Shown: positions 7,951 through 16,769 of the stretch, piece after piece | Layout of the letters: every line of letters begins with the position of its first letter | Numbering within the stretch: position 1 is the first letter of the stretch | Assembly: GCF_000420625.1 (NCBI RefSeq) | Contig: NZ_ATVH01000018.1 | Coordinates: forward strand, 62,001-126,000 | Direction: 5' to 3' | DNA: 64,000 nucleotides | Origin: Fodinicurvata sediminis DSM 21159 | GTDB taxonomy: Bacteria; Pseudomonadota; Alphaproteobacteria; Kiloniellales; DSM-21159 | Notes under the pieces: model-generated | The model's input: only the letters and a program-made list of their open reading frames with translations | What the model was told of the DNA's origin: nothing | Database searches by the model: none | Position numbers and translations under genes: made by a program

Positions 7951-9894
7951 TTACGGCCCCGGAATTGTCAGCGTCACAAGTATCGTGTTCTGCTCGTAAC
8001 TGAATGAGGCTGGGATGTTGGAGTCCTTATCGAGATAGCTGTAGCGCAAACCGACAGTTGCCCAGTCCGTCGCTCTATACCGAACGCCGGCCCTCGCGTG
8101 CCAGGTTTCATCCTCGCGCTCAAAGGCGAAGTTGGTCCGAACGCTGGGGTTGTTGTAGTTGTATTTGCGATAGCCGCCGCCTGCGAACAAGGTGAGCTTG
8201 TCGAGCGGCCGTACGCGGCCGTCTAGACCAACGCCCCAACCGTGGTTCTCCGCGGAGGCACCTTCAGTCTGTTCCCGGGACAGGGAAACGTAGGGTGACA
8301 ACTCTGCGCCTTCAGCCAACCCGTCAAACCGAAAGTTTTGCGAGAGGACTCCGCGGTGCAAGAGACCGTCGCGGTCTTCCTCTGCCACCGTATCGAACAT
8401 GAAGTCTCGATGCGACAGCGTATAGCTTAGTGAAGTCTCGCTCCAATCCGTCTGCTGCCAGTGGAGCCCTATTTCTCCGCGCGTGCTAAAGACGTAGCTG
8501 TCGCCGTCGATGTTGCCGTATTCGGCCCCGATGCCAGCTGAGACCCGCCACGAGTCATCCAAATCATGTTTGGCCCTAAGGCCCAGATCGGTGAAGACCT
8601 CGTTGAATTCTTCACGGTCGGCGTGCAGCGCCCCATAAACGTTGCCTTCTGCTATGACACGGGTTGACTGGTTGTCGAACAGCACGCCCCAGGCGCTGAG
8701 GGCCGGCTCCAACTGGTAGTCGGATTCGTCCGGCGCCGAGCCCGGCGCGCTGTCCGAACGCAAGGCAACGTTGTCGTTGTAGCCAGCTTTGAGGGAGGCG
8801 CTGTAACCCCAGGAACCGGTTCCTCTCGAAGGATATGGCCGCGCAATCCGATCATAGCTATCCAACAACTCGCGGTCCTGTGCGAGAGAGCGTCCGCGGG
8901 CGATTTCTTCCTCGGCCTCCTCCTGACGATTCGCCAGTTTCAATGCGCCCGCCCGCACCGCCCGCACGCGGGCTTCAAGTTCCGGCGTAAGCTTTTCCGC
9001 TTCATCCAGCAAAGGCAGCGCTTCTTCCACCCTCTCCAGGCGGATCAGCGCGGTCGCCTGTCCGAGCCGGTTACGGCCGGTATCGGGTCCCTGACGCAGC
9101 TGGTCGAGCGCCGCACCAGGCTTGTCCACGCCCAGCAGCGCATCCCCGAGCGCCTGACGGACCAGAGGCTTGTCGCGACCGTGTTCGATCGCGAGCCGCA
9201 AGGCGCCCACCGCTTGTCCGTAACCCTCGACACTCAGCTGCGCAGCCCCCAGCAGTTGCCACAGTCGCCCGTCGTTTGGATTGGTTTCGGTAAGCTGGTC
9301 CAGTTCATTGATTGCAGCCTGCGGGTTCTCGCCCAGCAATGTTGCCAGTTCGCCATATGCGGGCGTTTGCGCCCGTTGTTGCCGGCCGTCGCGGGCCGGG
9401 TTGGCCGACGCCAACTGAATGCCGGGCGTGGCCTGTGCGCGTTGATCGTTTCGTCGAGCGCCCTGGTCGGTTGGCACGGCATCGGCCGCAAGCTGGGACG
9501 GCTGCACCGTCGCTAGATAGAGTTGACGCAATTCGGCCCGGATCGCCGAAACGTTGGGGCCCGAGCCGGGCGGCCCGCGCTCCTCCCATCGGTCCCCACG
9601 CTCTTCCCATCGGTTCATGTCAGGGAAACGGTCGAACTGATCTGCCCGGTTCTGATTGAAGGTCAGCCGCCCTAGGTTCGGACTCTCAAGCAAGGCCCGC
9701 GTGGCCGGGGACTGATCCGGTATTTCGGGCGGCAATTCCTGACCCTGCGCAAGGGATGCAACGACGGTTATGAAACCGGCTGCAACCGCGGCGATACTAT
9801 TGGTTCCCTTTAATGGTGGTCTCGAACCGGCAAAAAAATCGAAACCAATGACTTCCAGACGGTCATCTTGTTTTGTTCCAACCGCCAAATGCAC
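7951..9894 (-). CDS. TPR protein with C-terminal outer-membrane beta-barrel (Slam-like architecture)
   Basis: 647 residues from a GTG start. A hydrophobic export segment (about 32-52, ending near SLAQGQ) is followed by a low-complexity linker containing a doubled RWEERG motif, TPR-like helices (about 165-335) and roughly 270 residues of alternating aromatic/polar strands typical of an outer-membrane barrel. TPR followed by barrel is the layout of Slam/DUF560 surface-protein exporters and of some polysaccharide porins; I cannot tell which. It lies 101 bp downstream of, and in the same direction as, the gene for a secreted acidic protein, which may be its cargo (inference). The signal segment lies unusually far from the start, so the start is uncertain. 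Confidence 0.75.
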   Translation of the reverse strand: MHLAVGTKQDDRLEVIGFDFFAGSRPPLKGTNSIAAVAAGFITVVASLAQGQELPPEIPDQSPATRALLESPNLGRLTFNQNRADQFDRFPDMNRWEERGDRWEERGPPGSGPNVSAIRAELRQLYLATVQPSQLAADAVPTDQGARRNDQRAQATPGIQLASANPARDGRQQRAQTPAYGELATLLGENPQAAINELDQLTETNPNDGRLWQLLGAAQLSVEGYGQAVGALRLAIEHGRDKPLVRQALGDALLGVDKPGAALDQLRQGPDTGRNRLGQATALIRLERVEEALPLLDEAEKLTPELEARVRAVRAGALKLANRQEEAEEEIARGRSLAQDRELLDSYDRIARPYPSRGTGSWGYSASLKAGYNDNVALRSDSAPGSAPDESDYQLEPALSAWGVLFDNQSTRVIAEGNVYGALHADREEFNEVFTDLGLRAKHDLDDSWRVSAGIGAEYGNIDGDSYVFSTRGEIGLHWQQTDWSETSLSYTLSHRDFMFDTVAEEDRDGLLHRGVLSQNFRFDGLAEGAELSPYVSLSREQTEGASAENHGWGVGLDGRVRPLDKLTLFAGGGYRKYNYNNPSVRTNFAFEREDETWHARAGVRYRATDWATVGLRYSYLDKDSNIPASFSYEQNTILVTLTIPGP

Positions 9895-9995
9895 CCCCCA
9901 AGCAATATCTTTTATCGCAGGCTGAACCGAACGGCTTGATGGCTCACTGGTTTCTGAACTGTATGGACGATCTTTGGTTAGTACCCCGCTAGGGA

Positions 9996-11660
9996 TCAGT
10001 TGCCGCGATGCGGATCAATGTAGCCGGGGTTCCAGACCGACAGCGGCAACGGCATGGCCGATTGCTGCATGGAGCCAGGCCGAACCGGCATCGTGGTCTT
10101 GTCCAGTTGGTTTAGGATATTCCACGGCAAGTCGAGATCAATCTTACCACCCTCCGGCTGGGCCGGCATCGTGGTGTTTGAGTTGTTTGCAGCGCGCTTG
10201 ATATCCTCATCCGTATCATCGAAACGGTTGACAAGTTCCTTTTCTCCCTCCGTCAAGGGCGGACCACCGCGCTGACCGGGGGCCGGCAACGTATCGCCTT
10301 CATCTTTGTCGGCCTTGTCTTTTTCCTCGCTATCGTCGCTGCTATCGGAACTCGATGTGGAATTTGATTCGGACTCCGAATCGGATTCGTTATTGTCCTC
10401 CTGATCTGAGTCTGAATTGTCTTCGTTACTGCTCTCTTGCCCCGACTCTGAATCGTTTTCGTTACTATCCTCGTCACCTGACTGGGCTTCCTCGGCTTCT
10501 TCTTCTCCAAACACCATCGTTTCTTCGTCTTCGTCGCTACCGCCCTCCTGACCTGACTCCGATCCAGATACGGCTTCGTCTTCTCCAAACTCCATGACGT
10601 CACCGCCGGTGCCTTGGTCACCGGAATTATCCGTCGCTGTGATCTCTATTTCGCCGGTGTTCTCGTTGAATCCCCAGTCGTATTCGTCTCCTGTGATGGT
10701 ATCGAGTTCACTGGCCTTGAATTTGTTGACGATGTTCCCCTCGCCGTCGGTTATAACAATGGTTTCGTCGCCCTGCATACGGCCGGACTCAGCCCCTGAC
10801 GGGGCCTTGACACCGGACAGGCCGCCAAAGATTCCGCCGTAACCTGCACCGATGCGTCTACCGCTCTGTTTGCCAACGCCTGGCACAGCTAAGTACTTGC
10901 CAAGTTCACCTGTTGGATTGCCGGCTTCCCCCATCGGTCCTGATGGGATGACCTGATTGGCTAGCCGCCCGACAACCTCGGCTCCATAAATGTCGGGCTC
11001 AACACCGGGGTAAGGGCCCCAGCCCAGTTCGGTGCTGCCGATAGCGCCCGGTATGCCTGTCTCTTCAATATCCGCATCGCTATCCCAGTTCGGCTTGACC
11101 CCAGGGATTGCCACGTCGAATGCGGCCTCGCCTTCACCCTCGGCGGAGTCGTTGTCCTGGTTCTTTTTGTCTTCGTCATTGTCTGAAGAGCTGTCGTCAT
11201 TCACTGCATCACGAGCGGTTTCCGAGCCGTCTTCGCCGCTCAGGTAGGCTTTGGTGACCGCGTCCTTGATTTCCTCACGGGCACGTTCCTCCTGGCGTTC
11301 CTGGATCGAGCCGTCTTCGCGGCTCTCCTGGTCGGCCCGGTTCTGCTGGCGGGTGTCGCTTTCCTGCCGTTCATCCAACCCTTCCTTGGCATCACGGGCG
11401 TATTCGGAGGCGGCATCCGACGCCAATTCCTCAGCCAGACTCCCTTCAGCCGTATCGCCATCTTGCGCCGTGGCCGGCACTGTTCCGGCGCCCATCAAGG
11501 CGACAACTGATGCGATGGTGATCGCGCTTCGCAGGGCACGTTGCGGCCGCGTAAACGCCGAACTCGCTCGCAGGATTTCACTTCGGGATGTCACCATGGC
11601 GCATCGGTGATCGCCACGCTGCGCCAGATCAGCATTTGGAGGGCCCGTCGTCCGCGTCAT
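9996..11660 (-). CDS. Secreted, extremely acidic Ser/Asp/Glu-rich protein
   Basis: 554 residues. The ATG at 11660 follows a strong GGGAGGA ribosome site. A hydrophobic stretch with VPATAQ before the mature part looks like a Sec signal with a long N-terminal extension; a later ATG at 11597 would shorten it. The mature part is Glu/Arg-rich (about 75-130), then a Gly/Pro-rich middle (about 185-290), then about 120 residues (about 340-460) made almost only of Asp, Glu, Ser, Asn, Gly and Gln, then a short ordered tail containing two TTMP motifs. No cysteine lipobox, RTX repeat or enzyme motif is visible. Such composition suggests cation binding or an unstructured surface protein. No family recognised. 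Confidence 0.75.
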   Translation of the reverse strand: MTRTTGPPNADLAQRGDHRCAMVTSRSEILRASSAFTRPQRALRSAITIASVVALMGAGTVPATAQDGDTAEGSLAEELASDAASEYARDAKEGLDERQESDTRQQNRADQESREDGSIQERQEERAREEIKDAVTKAYLSGEDGSETARDAVNDDSSSDNDEDKKNQDNDSAEGEGEAAFDVAIPGVKPNWDSDADIEETGIPGAIGSTELGWGPYPGVEPDIYGAEVVGRLANQVIPSGPMGEAGNPTGELGKYLAVPGVGKQSGRRIGAGYGGIFGGLSGVKAPSGAESGRMQGDETIVITDGEGNIVNKFKASELDTITGDEYDWGFNENTGEIEITATDNSGDQGTGGDVMEFGEDEAVSGSESGQEGGSDEDEETMVFGEEEAEEAQSGDEDSNENDSESGQESSNEDNSDSDQEDNNESDSESESNSTSSSDSSDDSEEKDKADKDEGDTLPAPGQRGGPPLTEGEKELVNRFDDTDEDIKRAANNSNTTMPAQPEGGKIDLDLPWNILNQLDKTTMPVRPGSMQQSAMPLPLSVWNPGYIDPHRGN

Positions 11661-12252
11661 TACGATCCTCCCATCCGGCTCCTGTGCCGTTGATGGTGAT
11701 CAGACAATACAAAAATCTATAAAAATTTATGGAATTGTGCTTACGAAACAGTGCGATGTCAAATATACTGTGAAACAGTGTATATAAGTGACAGCATGAC
11801 AGATCTTGCAGGAAAGTGAAGATCACGGCCTCATTTTCCTTAGGAATAGCTGATCGCCGAATGCATCCGGCGCTAACGATGCGCGGTGCGCTCGGACCCT
11901 CGCGGGCGACCGGTTTGGGCCCAATCTTCGCTGCCAGTGATGTTTGTCGCACCGCATTCGAAGCAATACCAGGAACTGTCAGGGTCAAGCTTGGTGGGTG
12001 TTGGCTCGTCCGGCAGGCCACAGAGTCTCTAGTGCGCAGAAAACTTTACATTTCAGAGCTACAGGGGCTTTCCTCTGAGGGCCACGGATTCGCCTAAGTC
12101 ATTGTTTATATTTATCTCCTGAAGCGTACAGGAATAGCTTGGCGCTAGGAGCTTGGGGGCGTGGCATACTTGTAACCAAGGTTGTGAAATGGACTTTGCC
12201 TCTGCATATTCGTCGTCCTGCCACCGAAACCGAGTCGATGGGAGATGGAGAG
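11661..12252. other. Long gap without a convincing gene
   Basis: About 590 bp. It holds the promoter of the acidic-protein gene near 11.74 kb and the ribosome site of the cupin gene at its right end. Open frames on both strands (for example 11816-12097 plus and 11629-12021 minus) have no recognisable content and poor starts. A minus-strand stretch at 11873-12025 reads like a broken zinc ribbon and is listed as a finding. Confidence 0.5.
11734..11779 (-). promoter_or_regulatory. Promoter and palindrome upstream of the acidic-protein gene
   Basis: Minus strand TTGACA (11757-11762), 17-bp spacer and CACAAT (11734-11739), about 75 bp before the ATG. Directly upstream of the -35 box is the inverted repeat ACTGT-GAA-ACAGT (11767-11779). 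Part of it, GAAACAGTG, recurs at 11745-11753. This looks like a regulator site, but the regulator is unknown. Confidence 0.5.
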
Positions 12253-12789
12253 ATGACTGCAAGCGCCGACACGCGAGACAGCCGCAAGACTGCCTATCAG
12301 CAGCCCCAGCCCACGGCGATGGTGCCCGACATCTTCGTGCAGGGTGCGCTCGCGTTGGATGGCAACGACGAGGCCTGGGTTCCGCAGGCCGATGGCGTCT
12401 GGTTCCGTCCTCTCGTGCTTTCGGTGAGTCAGGGGTATTATGTGAACCTGCTGCGTGTCCGTCAGTCCGGCATCCTGTCCCGTCACCGGCACACGGGGCC
12501 GGTGCATGCCTTCACCTTGCGGGGTGAATGGCACTACCTGGAGCACGATTGGGTTGCCCGCGAAGGGGACTATGCATTCGAACCCCCGGGAGAGACGCAT
12601 ACGCTGGTCGTTCCCGAGGGGGTCGATGAAATGGTGACGCTGTTTCATGTCACGGGCGGCTATACCTATGTCGATCCGAAAGGCAACGCGCTCGACTACG
12701 AGGATGTCTTCACCAAACTCGACAACGCGACCCGGCACTATGAAGCCATCGGCTTGGGGCGCGCGTACGCCGACAGCCTCATTCGCTAG
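12253..12789 (+). CDS. Cupin-type oxygenase, 2,4'-dihydroxyacetophenone dioxygenase family
   Basis: 178 residues from the ATG at 12253, chosen because GGAGATGGAGAG precedes it; the frame is open to 12139. A single cupin barrel carries the metal-binding set RHRHTGPVH (His78, His80), YLEHD (Glu97) and ETH (His116). This set resembles the 2,4'-dihydroxyacetophenone dioxygenase group, which cleaves a carbon-carbon bond next to a ketone using non-haem iron. The aromatic substrate is not known, and no other aromatic-degradation gene lies nearby, so the specific reaction is unproven. It converges with the next gene and overlaps it by 11 bp. Confidence 0.75.
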   Translation: MTASADTRDSRKTAYQQPQPTAMVPDIFVQGALALDGNDEAWVPQADGVWFRPLVLSVSQGYYVNLLRVRQSGILSRHRHTGPVHAFTLRGEWHYLEHDWVAREGDYAFEPPGETHTLVVPEGVDEMVTLFHVTGGYTYVDPKGNALDYEDVFTKLDNATRHYEAIGLGRAYADSLIR

Positions 12790-13450
12790 GCGCGGCCGTG
12801 TAGAGCGTCCGCTCTGCTGAGCGGCGAGGCCGCAGAAGGCGCATGTTCCACAAGACGATCAGTGGTGTGATCAGGGCTGTTGGGCCCAACCAGCCGACCA
12901 GCTCGGGCAGGAAGGTCAGGTTGACCACCACCGCCGCGGTGATTGTCGCAATCGTCCCACCCAGCATGCGGGTCAGATGATGCGCGATGCGCTGCTTACC
13001 GGTCAAAGGTCCCTTGCGCCACTGGCGCAGGTCCGAGATGGCCATGCTCAATCCGATGGCCCCGAACACCAGCAGGATGATCGCACGGTCACTTCCCCCC
13101 GGTTCGGACATGCCCAGGAGGCTCCAACCTGTCATCGCCAGGGATGTTACGGTCATGAGGAGCGCCGCGCCAACATCGATTGGCCGGGTTTTTCCGTCAC
13201 GCTGTTTGGCTGTCCGCCAACCGGTAAACACAAAATAGAAGCTGAATATCCCGATCCCCAACAGGAAGGCATTGGGGTGGACGAATACCAATGCGAGGGC
13301 CGTCAGTGATACGACCAGCATCGCCAGTACATAGATTGCTCCGGCCCGGCGGTGCAGGCGTGCTCCCTTGTTTGCCGCGACAGCCACGCCGGCGGCGCCT
13401 AGAGCCAGGAATCCCGAGAGGATATGAGGTACAAGCAGCAACTCGATCAT
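12779..13450 (-). CDS. Integral membrane protein, DUF2306-like
   Basis: 223 residues with about seven hydrophobic helices and the short motif HRRAGAIYV after the first two helices, as in DUF2306-type membrane proteins (family by general resemblance). The start at 13450 (MIELLLVPH) follows an AAAGGA site; an upstream ATG at 13495 is less likely. This start codon overlaps the proposed start of the divergent LytTR gene, so at least one of the two starts may be wrong. Function unknown. Confidence 0.7.
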   Translation of the reverse strand: MIELLLVPHILSGFLALGAAGVAVAANKGARLHRRAGAIYVLAMLVVSLTALALVFVHPNAFLLGIGIFSFYFVFTGWRTAKQRDGKTRPIDVGAALLMTVTSLAMTGWSLLGMSEPGGSDRAIILLVFGAIGLSMAISDLRQWRKGPLTGKQRIAHHLTRMLGGTIATITAAVVVNLTFLPELVGWLGPTALITPLIVLWNMRLLRPRRSAERTLYTAAPSE

Positions 13451-14369
13451 GTCATCTTGTCCTTTGAAGCAACAGCTGTGGTCATTGGCGCGCATGGGCA
13501 GCGGCCGAACTGTGCGCCAGGGAATGCCGGGGGTTGAGGGTTTGGCTCAAGCAAAGCTGCGGGAAAGTCTTGTGAATTTCGTGAACGGCATCTCAGGTTC
13601 ATTCGCGAAGCGTGAAGGGAAGGGGGGCTGGCTGATGCGTCTGGGGCCGCCGGTTGCTGTCGGTCTTTTACTGGGGGTGCTGGGGCCATTTGGCACCTAC
13701 GATGCGATCGCCGTCCTGCCTCGATTGGTCTATTGGCTTTCCGTTGTCTCGCTGAACTGGTTGCTGTGCGACCTGGCGATTCGGCAAATAGATACGCGAC
13801 TTTCCGACAGTCTGCCCGGGCGCCATCTGCTTGTTCCCCTGGGGGGTAGTTTCCTGGTTTCCCTGCCAGCGACCGCTGTCGTTCACATGGCAAGTTCCAT
13901 TGCCGGCCTGGCTCGAGACAGCAATCTCCTGGAGCTATACGGAAAGGTGCTTCTGCTGTGTGCCGTGATTTCAATGGTGGGCTATAGAGCAAGCCGACGT
14001 GAAAGTGACGATAAGGCTGGCCTGGCGCCTGTGGCAGGTCAGCGAATCGATGACAGGGAGGCCCCGCTGTTCTTCGATCGCTTGAGCAAGCCGTTGCAAG
14101 GAGAGCTGTTGTGCCTGGAGATGCAGGATCATTACCTGGCTGTTCATACCAGCGAAGGCAGCGAATTGATTCTCTGCCGCATGGAGGATGCGGCCCGCGA
14201 ACTGGATGGTGTGGGCCAGCGTGTCCACCGTTCGTGGTGGGTTGCAAGCGCCGCCGTTGCTGGTGCGGAACGACATGGCCAGCAGCAACGTCTCAGGTTG
14301 ACTGATGGCCGTCTTGTCCCCGTTGGCCGAACCTATCGCACGAGACTGAAGGAACGCGGATTTCTGTGA
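13449..14369 (+). CDS. Membrane-bound LytTR-type DNA-binding protein
   Basis: Up to 306 residues. About four hydrophobic helices (about 62-180) precede a C-terminal LytTR domain (about 205-306) that contains LQGELLCLEMQDHYLAVHT, the RVHRSWWVA segment and LVPVGRTYR, all typical of LytTR beta-strand DNA-binding domains. The protein would read a membrane or extracytoplasmic signal without a kinase. The start is uncertain: 13449 overlaps the divergent membrane protein start, and 13494 or 13524 are alternatives. Its target may be the divergent neighbour. Confidence 0.78.
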   Translation: MSSCPLKQQLWSLARMGSGRTVRQGMPGVEGLAQAKLRESLVNFVNGISGSFAKREGKGGWLMRLGPPVAVGLLLGVLGPFGTYDAIAVLPRLVYWLSVVSLNWLLCDLAIRQIDTRLSDSLPGRHLLVPLGGSFLVSLPATAVVHMASSIAGLARDSNLLELYGKVLLLCAVISMVGYRASRRESDDKAGLAPVAGQRIDDREAPLFFDRLSKPLQGELLCLEMQDHYLAVHTSEGSELILCRMEDAARELDGVGQRVHRSWWVASAAVAGAERHGQQQRLRLTDGRLVPVGRTYRTRLKERGFL

Positions 14370-14600
14370 CGACTCCCTCTAGGCCAGAAGAGTGGGCTTG
14401 CACGTTCGAATACGCCTTTGCATGCGCAGGTGAGGGCCTATCCGTCATTTTTTGAAGGAAGGCTCTGGTTTGAGTGCCTTGCTGTGGCTAGACTGGAAAT
14501 CAGTTCACTAAAGGCCATTTCAGTAAGCTGTGCAGATCGGCTGCATGGCGATCCGCAGATGGCAAATCCTTCTCCGGACAAGAACACAGGGAGAATCCGG

Positions 14601-15524
14601 ATGACTTTCAAGAGTTTCAAGACCGCCCTTTTCGCAGCGACCCTGAGTGCAGGGTTCGCAACATCCGCAGTCGCCCAGGACAGTGTCACGGTGGCGTCCA
14701 AGATCGATACGGAAGGCGAACTTCTGGGCAACATGATCCGGGTTCTCCTGGAGGATGCAGGGATCGAGGTCGAAAACCGCATCCAGCTGGGGCCAACGAA
14801 CGTGGTGCGTGAAGCCATTACCGCTGGCGAAATCGATATCTATCCCGAGTATACCGGCAATGGTGCCTTTTTCTTCGGCATGGAAGACAGTGATGTCTGG
14901 AACAACGCGGATGAGGCCTATGAAACGGTAAGCGAGCTGGATCTGGAGGAAAACGGGATCGTCTGGCTTCAGCCGGCCCCGGCCAACAACACTTGGGCCA
15001 TCGCCGTACGCCGTGATGTGGCCGAGGCAGAAGGTCTGGCAACTATGGAGGATTTCGGGCGCTGGGTGTCCGAAGGCGGTGAGGTGAAGCTGGCGGCATC
15101 GGCCGAGTTCGTGACCACGCCGAATGCACTGCCGGCTTTCCAGGAAACCTATGGTTTTGAACTGGATGGGGACCAGCTCCTGGAGCTGTCCGGTGGAAAT
15201 ACGGCCACCACGATTCGTGCGGCCGCTGAAGGCATGAATGATGCAAATGCGGCCATGGCCTATGGCACAGACGGCGCCCTGTCCGCTGTTGGCCTGGTGG
15301 TGATGGAGGATACGAAGGGTGTGCAGTTCGTTTACGAGCCGGCCCCCATCGTGCGCCAGGAAGTCCTGGATGCCCATCCGGAAATCGCGGACCTTCTCAA
15401 CCCCGTATTCGAAAGCCTCACTCTTGAAACCCTGCAGGGTCTGAACTCCCAGATAGCCGTTGATGGCCTGGATGCGCAGCAGGTGGCACAGGACTATCTC
15501 GAGGAGAACGATTTCCTGGATTGA
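14601..15524 (+). CDS. osmF: Osmolyte ABC importer, periplasmic binding protein
   Basis: 307 residues from the ATG at 14601, which follows AGGGAGAATCC; the open frame extends to 14418 without plausible content. A Sec signal peptide (about 1-23, ending SAVAQ) is followed by an OpuAC-type substrate-binding domain with the typical KIDTEGELLGNM and EIDIYPEYTGNG segments. It belongs to the quaternary-ammonium/betaine binding group. Gene order with the next three genes is that of Escherichia coli yehZ(osmF)-yehY-yehX-yehW. The exact ligand (glycine betaine, choline or another osmolyte) cannot be read from the sequence. Confidence 0.88.
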   Translation: MTFKSFKTALFAATLSAGFATSAVAQDSVTVASKIDTEGELLGNMIRVLLEDAGIEVENRIQLGPTNVVREAITAGEIDIYPEYTGNGAFFFGMEDSDVWNNADEAYETVSELDLEENGIVWLQPAPANNTWAIAVRRDVAEAEGLATMEDFGRWVSEGGEVKLAASAEFVTTPNALPAFQETYGFELDGDQLLELSGGNTATTIRAAAEGMNDANAAMAYGTDGALSAVGLVVMEDTKGVQFVYEPAPIVRQEVLDAHPEIADLLNPVFESLTLETLQGLNSQIAVDGLDAQQVAQDYLEENDFLD

Positions 15525-15605
15525 TGGACGACATTTCCGGACCAAGGTTTTGGCAGTGAGTGAGCCGCTGGCCCGTTTCGTCGAAACCTTGGTCTTCAGC
15601 GTTCC

Positions 15606-16769
15606 ATGAAGCCAAACCGTGTCATCGTAACCCTGCTGGTTCTTGCGCTGGCTGCGACGCTGTTGCTGCCTTTCACCAACCTGGCGGAAAATCGTCTGGT
15701 TTCCGGGACTCCATACAGTTTCTGGACGGCCCTGACGACCGGCCAGCTGGTGGGGGTCCTGGTGCTGCTGGCCTGCCTGATCGGTATGGCGGTCAGTTGG
15801 CACGCGCGACCTGTGCTTAATGGAAATGCCGCGCTTGTCTGTTGTCTCTGCCTCCTACTGCTGGTCATATACGCAGCCGGGGATTTTGCCAGGCGCAGCC
15901 TTGAGGATGCAGGACCGGCCTCACGTGTGTCCCTGAGCAGCGCTTTCTGGATCCAGATCTTCTGTCTTTGCCTGATGATGATCGATGTGCTGCAGCGCAT
16001 GACCCGGTCCATCTTCACGCAGGTCTTCTTTGCTCTTTTCGCCTTCGCGGCCGTGATGCTGATGTTTGTCAGCGGTGCGCTGGACCAGTTGTCGATCATG
16101 CGGGAGTACGCCAATCGACAGGAGGCCTTCGCAGGGGAGCTGGTCCAGCACATGATGCTGGTGGTTTCGGCACTGGGGCCGGCACTCCTTATCGGGGTGC
16201 CACTGGGTGTGTTGGCCTTGCGCCGGCTGCGTCTGCGCAGTGGCCTTTTCAGTACGCTGAATGTCTTCCAGACCGTGCCCAGCATCGCTCTGTTTGGTTT
16301 GCTGGTTGCACCGCTGTCCGCACTTGGCGAAGCCGTCCCATTGTTCCGCGACCTGGGGGTTCGAGGGATTGGAGCGACCCCGGCCATTATCGCCCTTGTG
16401 CTTTATGCTCTGTTGCCCATTGCGCGAAACACCTATGCAGGCTTTGCCCAGGTTCCGGCGGCTGCCATAGAGGCGGCGCAGGGCATGGGAATGACTCCAC
16501 GTCAGATTCTCTGGCGCGTCGAGGTTCCCCTGGCCCTTCCCGTTTTGCTTTCGGGCCTAAGGATCGTGGTCGTCCAGTCCATTGGCCTGGCCGTTGTGGC
16601 CGCCCTGATCGGTGCCGGAGGCCTGGGGACCTTCGTTTTCAATGGCTTGGGGCAGTATGCAATAGATCTCGTATTACTGGGCGCAATTCCCACTATAATA
16701 CTGGCTGTCCTTGCTGACTGCCTGCTTCAGCTTCTTGTTTCGCTCAGCCGACGGAAAGGTGTCACATGA
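15606..16769 (+). CDS. yehY: Osmolyte ABC importer, permease YehY type
   Basis: 387 residues, longer than its partner permease. There are four extra hydrophobic helices in the N-terminal half, then an ABC permease domain with the EAA-loop motif (EAAQGMGMTPRQILWRVEVP) that contacts the ATPase. It is paired with the smaller permease YehW on the far side of the ATPase gene. The stop codon overlaps the start of yehX by four bases, indicating translational coupling. Confidence 0.9.
   Translation: MKPNRVIVTLLVLALAATLLLPFTNLAENRLVSGTPYSFWTALTTGQLVGVLVLLACLIGMAVSWHARPVLNGNAALVCCLCLLLLVIYAAGDFARRSLEDAGPASRVSLSSAFWIQIFCLCLMMIDVLQRMTRSIFTQVFFALFAFAAVMLMFVSGALDQLSIMREYANRQEAFAGELVQHMMLVVSALGPALLIGVPLGVLALRRLRLRSGLFSTLNVFQTVPSIALFGLLVAPLSALGEAVPLFRDLGVRGIGATPAIIALVLYALLPIARNTYAGFAQVPAAAIEAAQGMGMTPRQILWRVEVPLALPVLLSGLRIVVVQSIGLAVVAALIGAGGLGTFVFNGLGQYAIDLVLLGAIPTIILAVLADCLLQLLVSLSRRKGVT

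Noticed and set aside
10310-10620. Repeat array or CRISPR-like pattern in the acidic-protein gene
   Set aside because: The repetition comes from codons for Asp, Glu and Ser; there are no regular spacers or conserved direct repeats.
11629-12021. Open frames of 130 codons (minus) and 93 codons (plus, 11816-12097)
   Set aside because: No ribosome sites and no recognisable domains in either frame.
14520-15803. 427-codon open frame on the minus strand
   Set aside because: It lies antisense to osmF and the start of yehY, whose proteins are clearly recognisable; the antisense product has no family features and is a by-product of codon bias.
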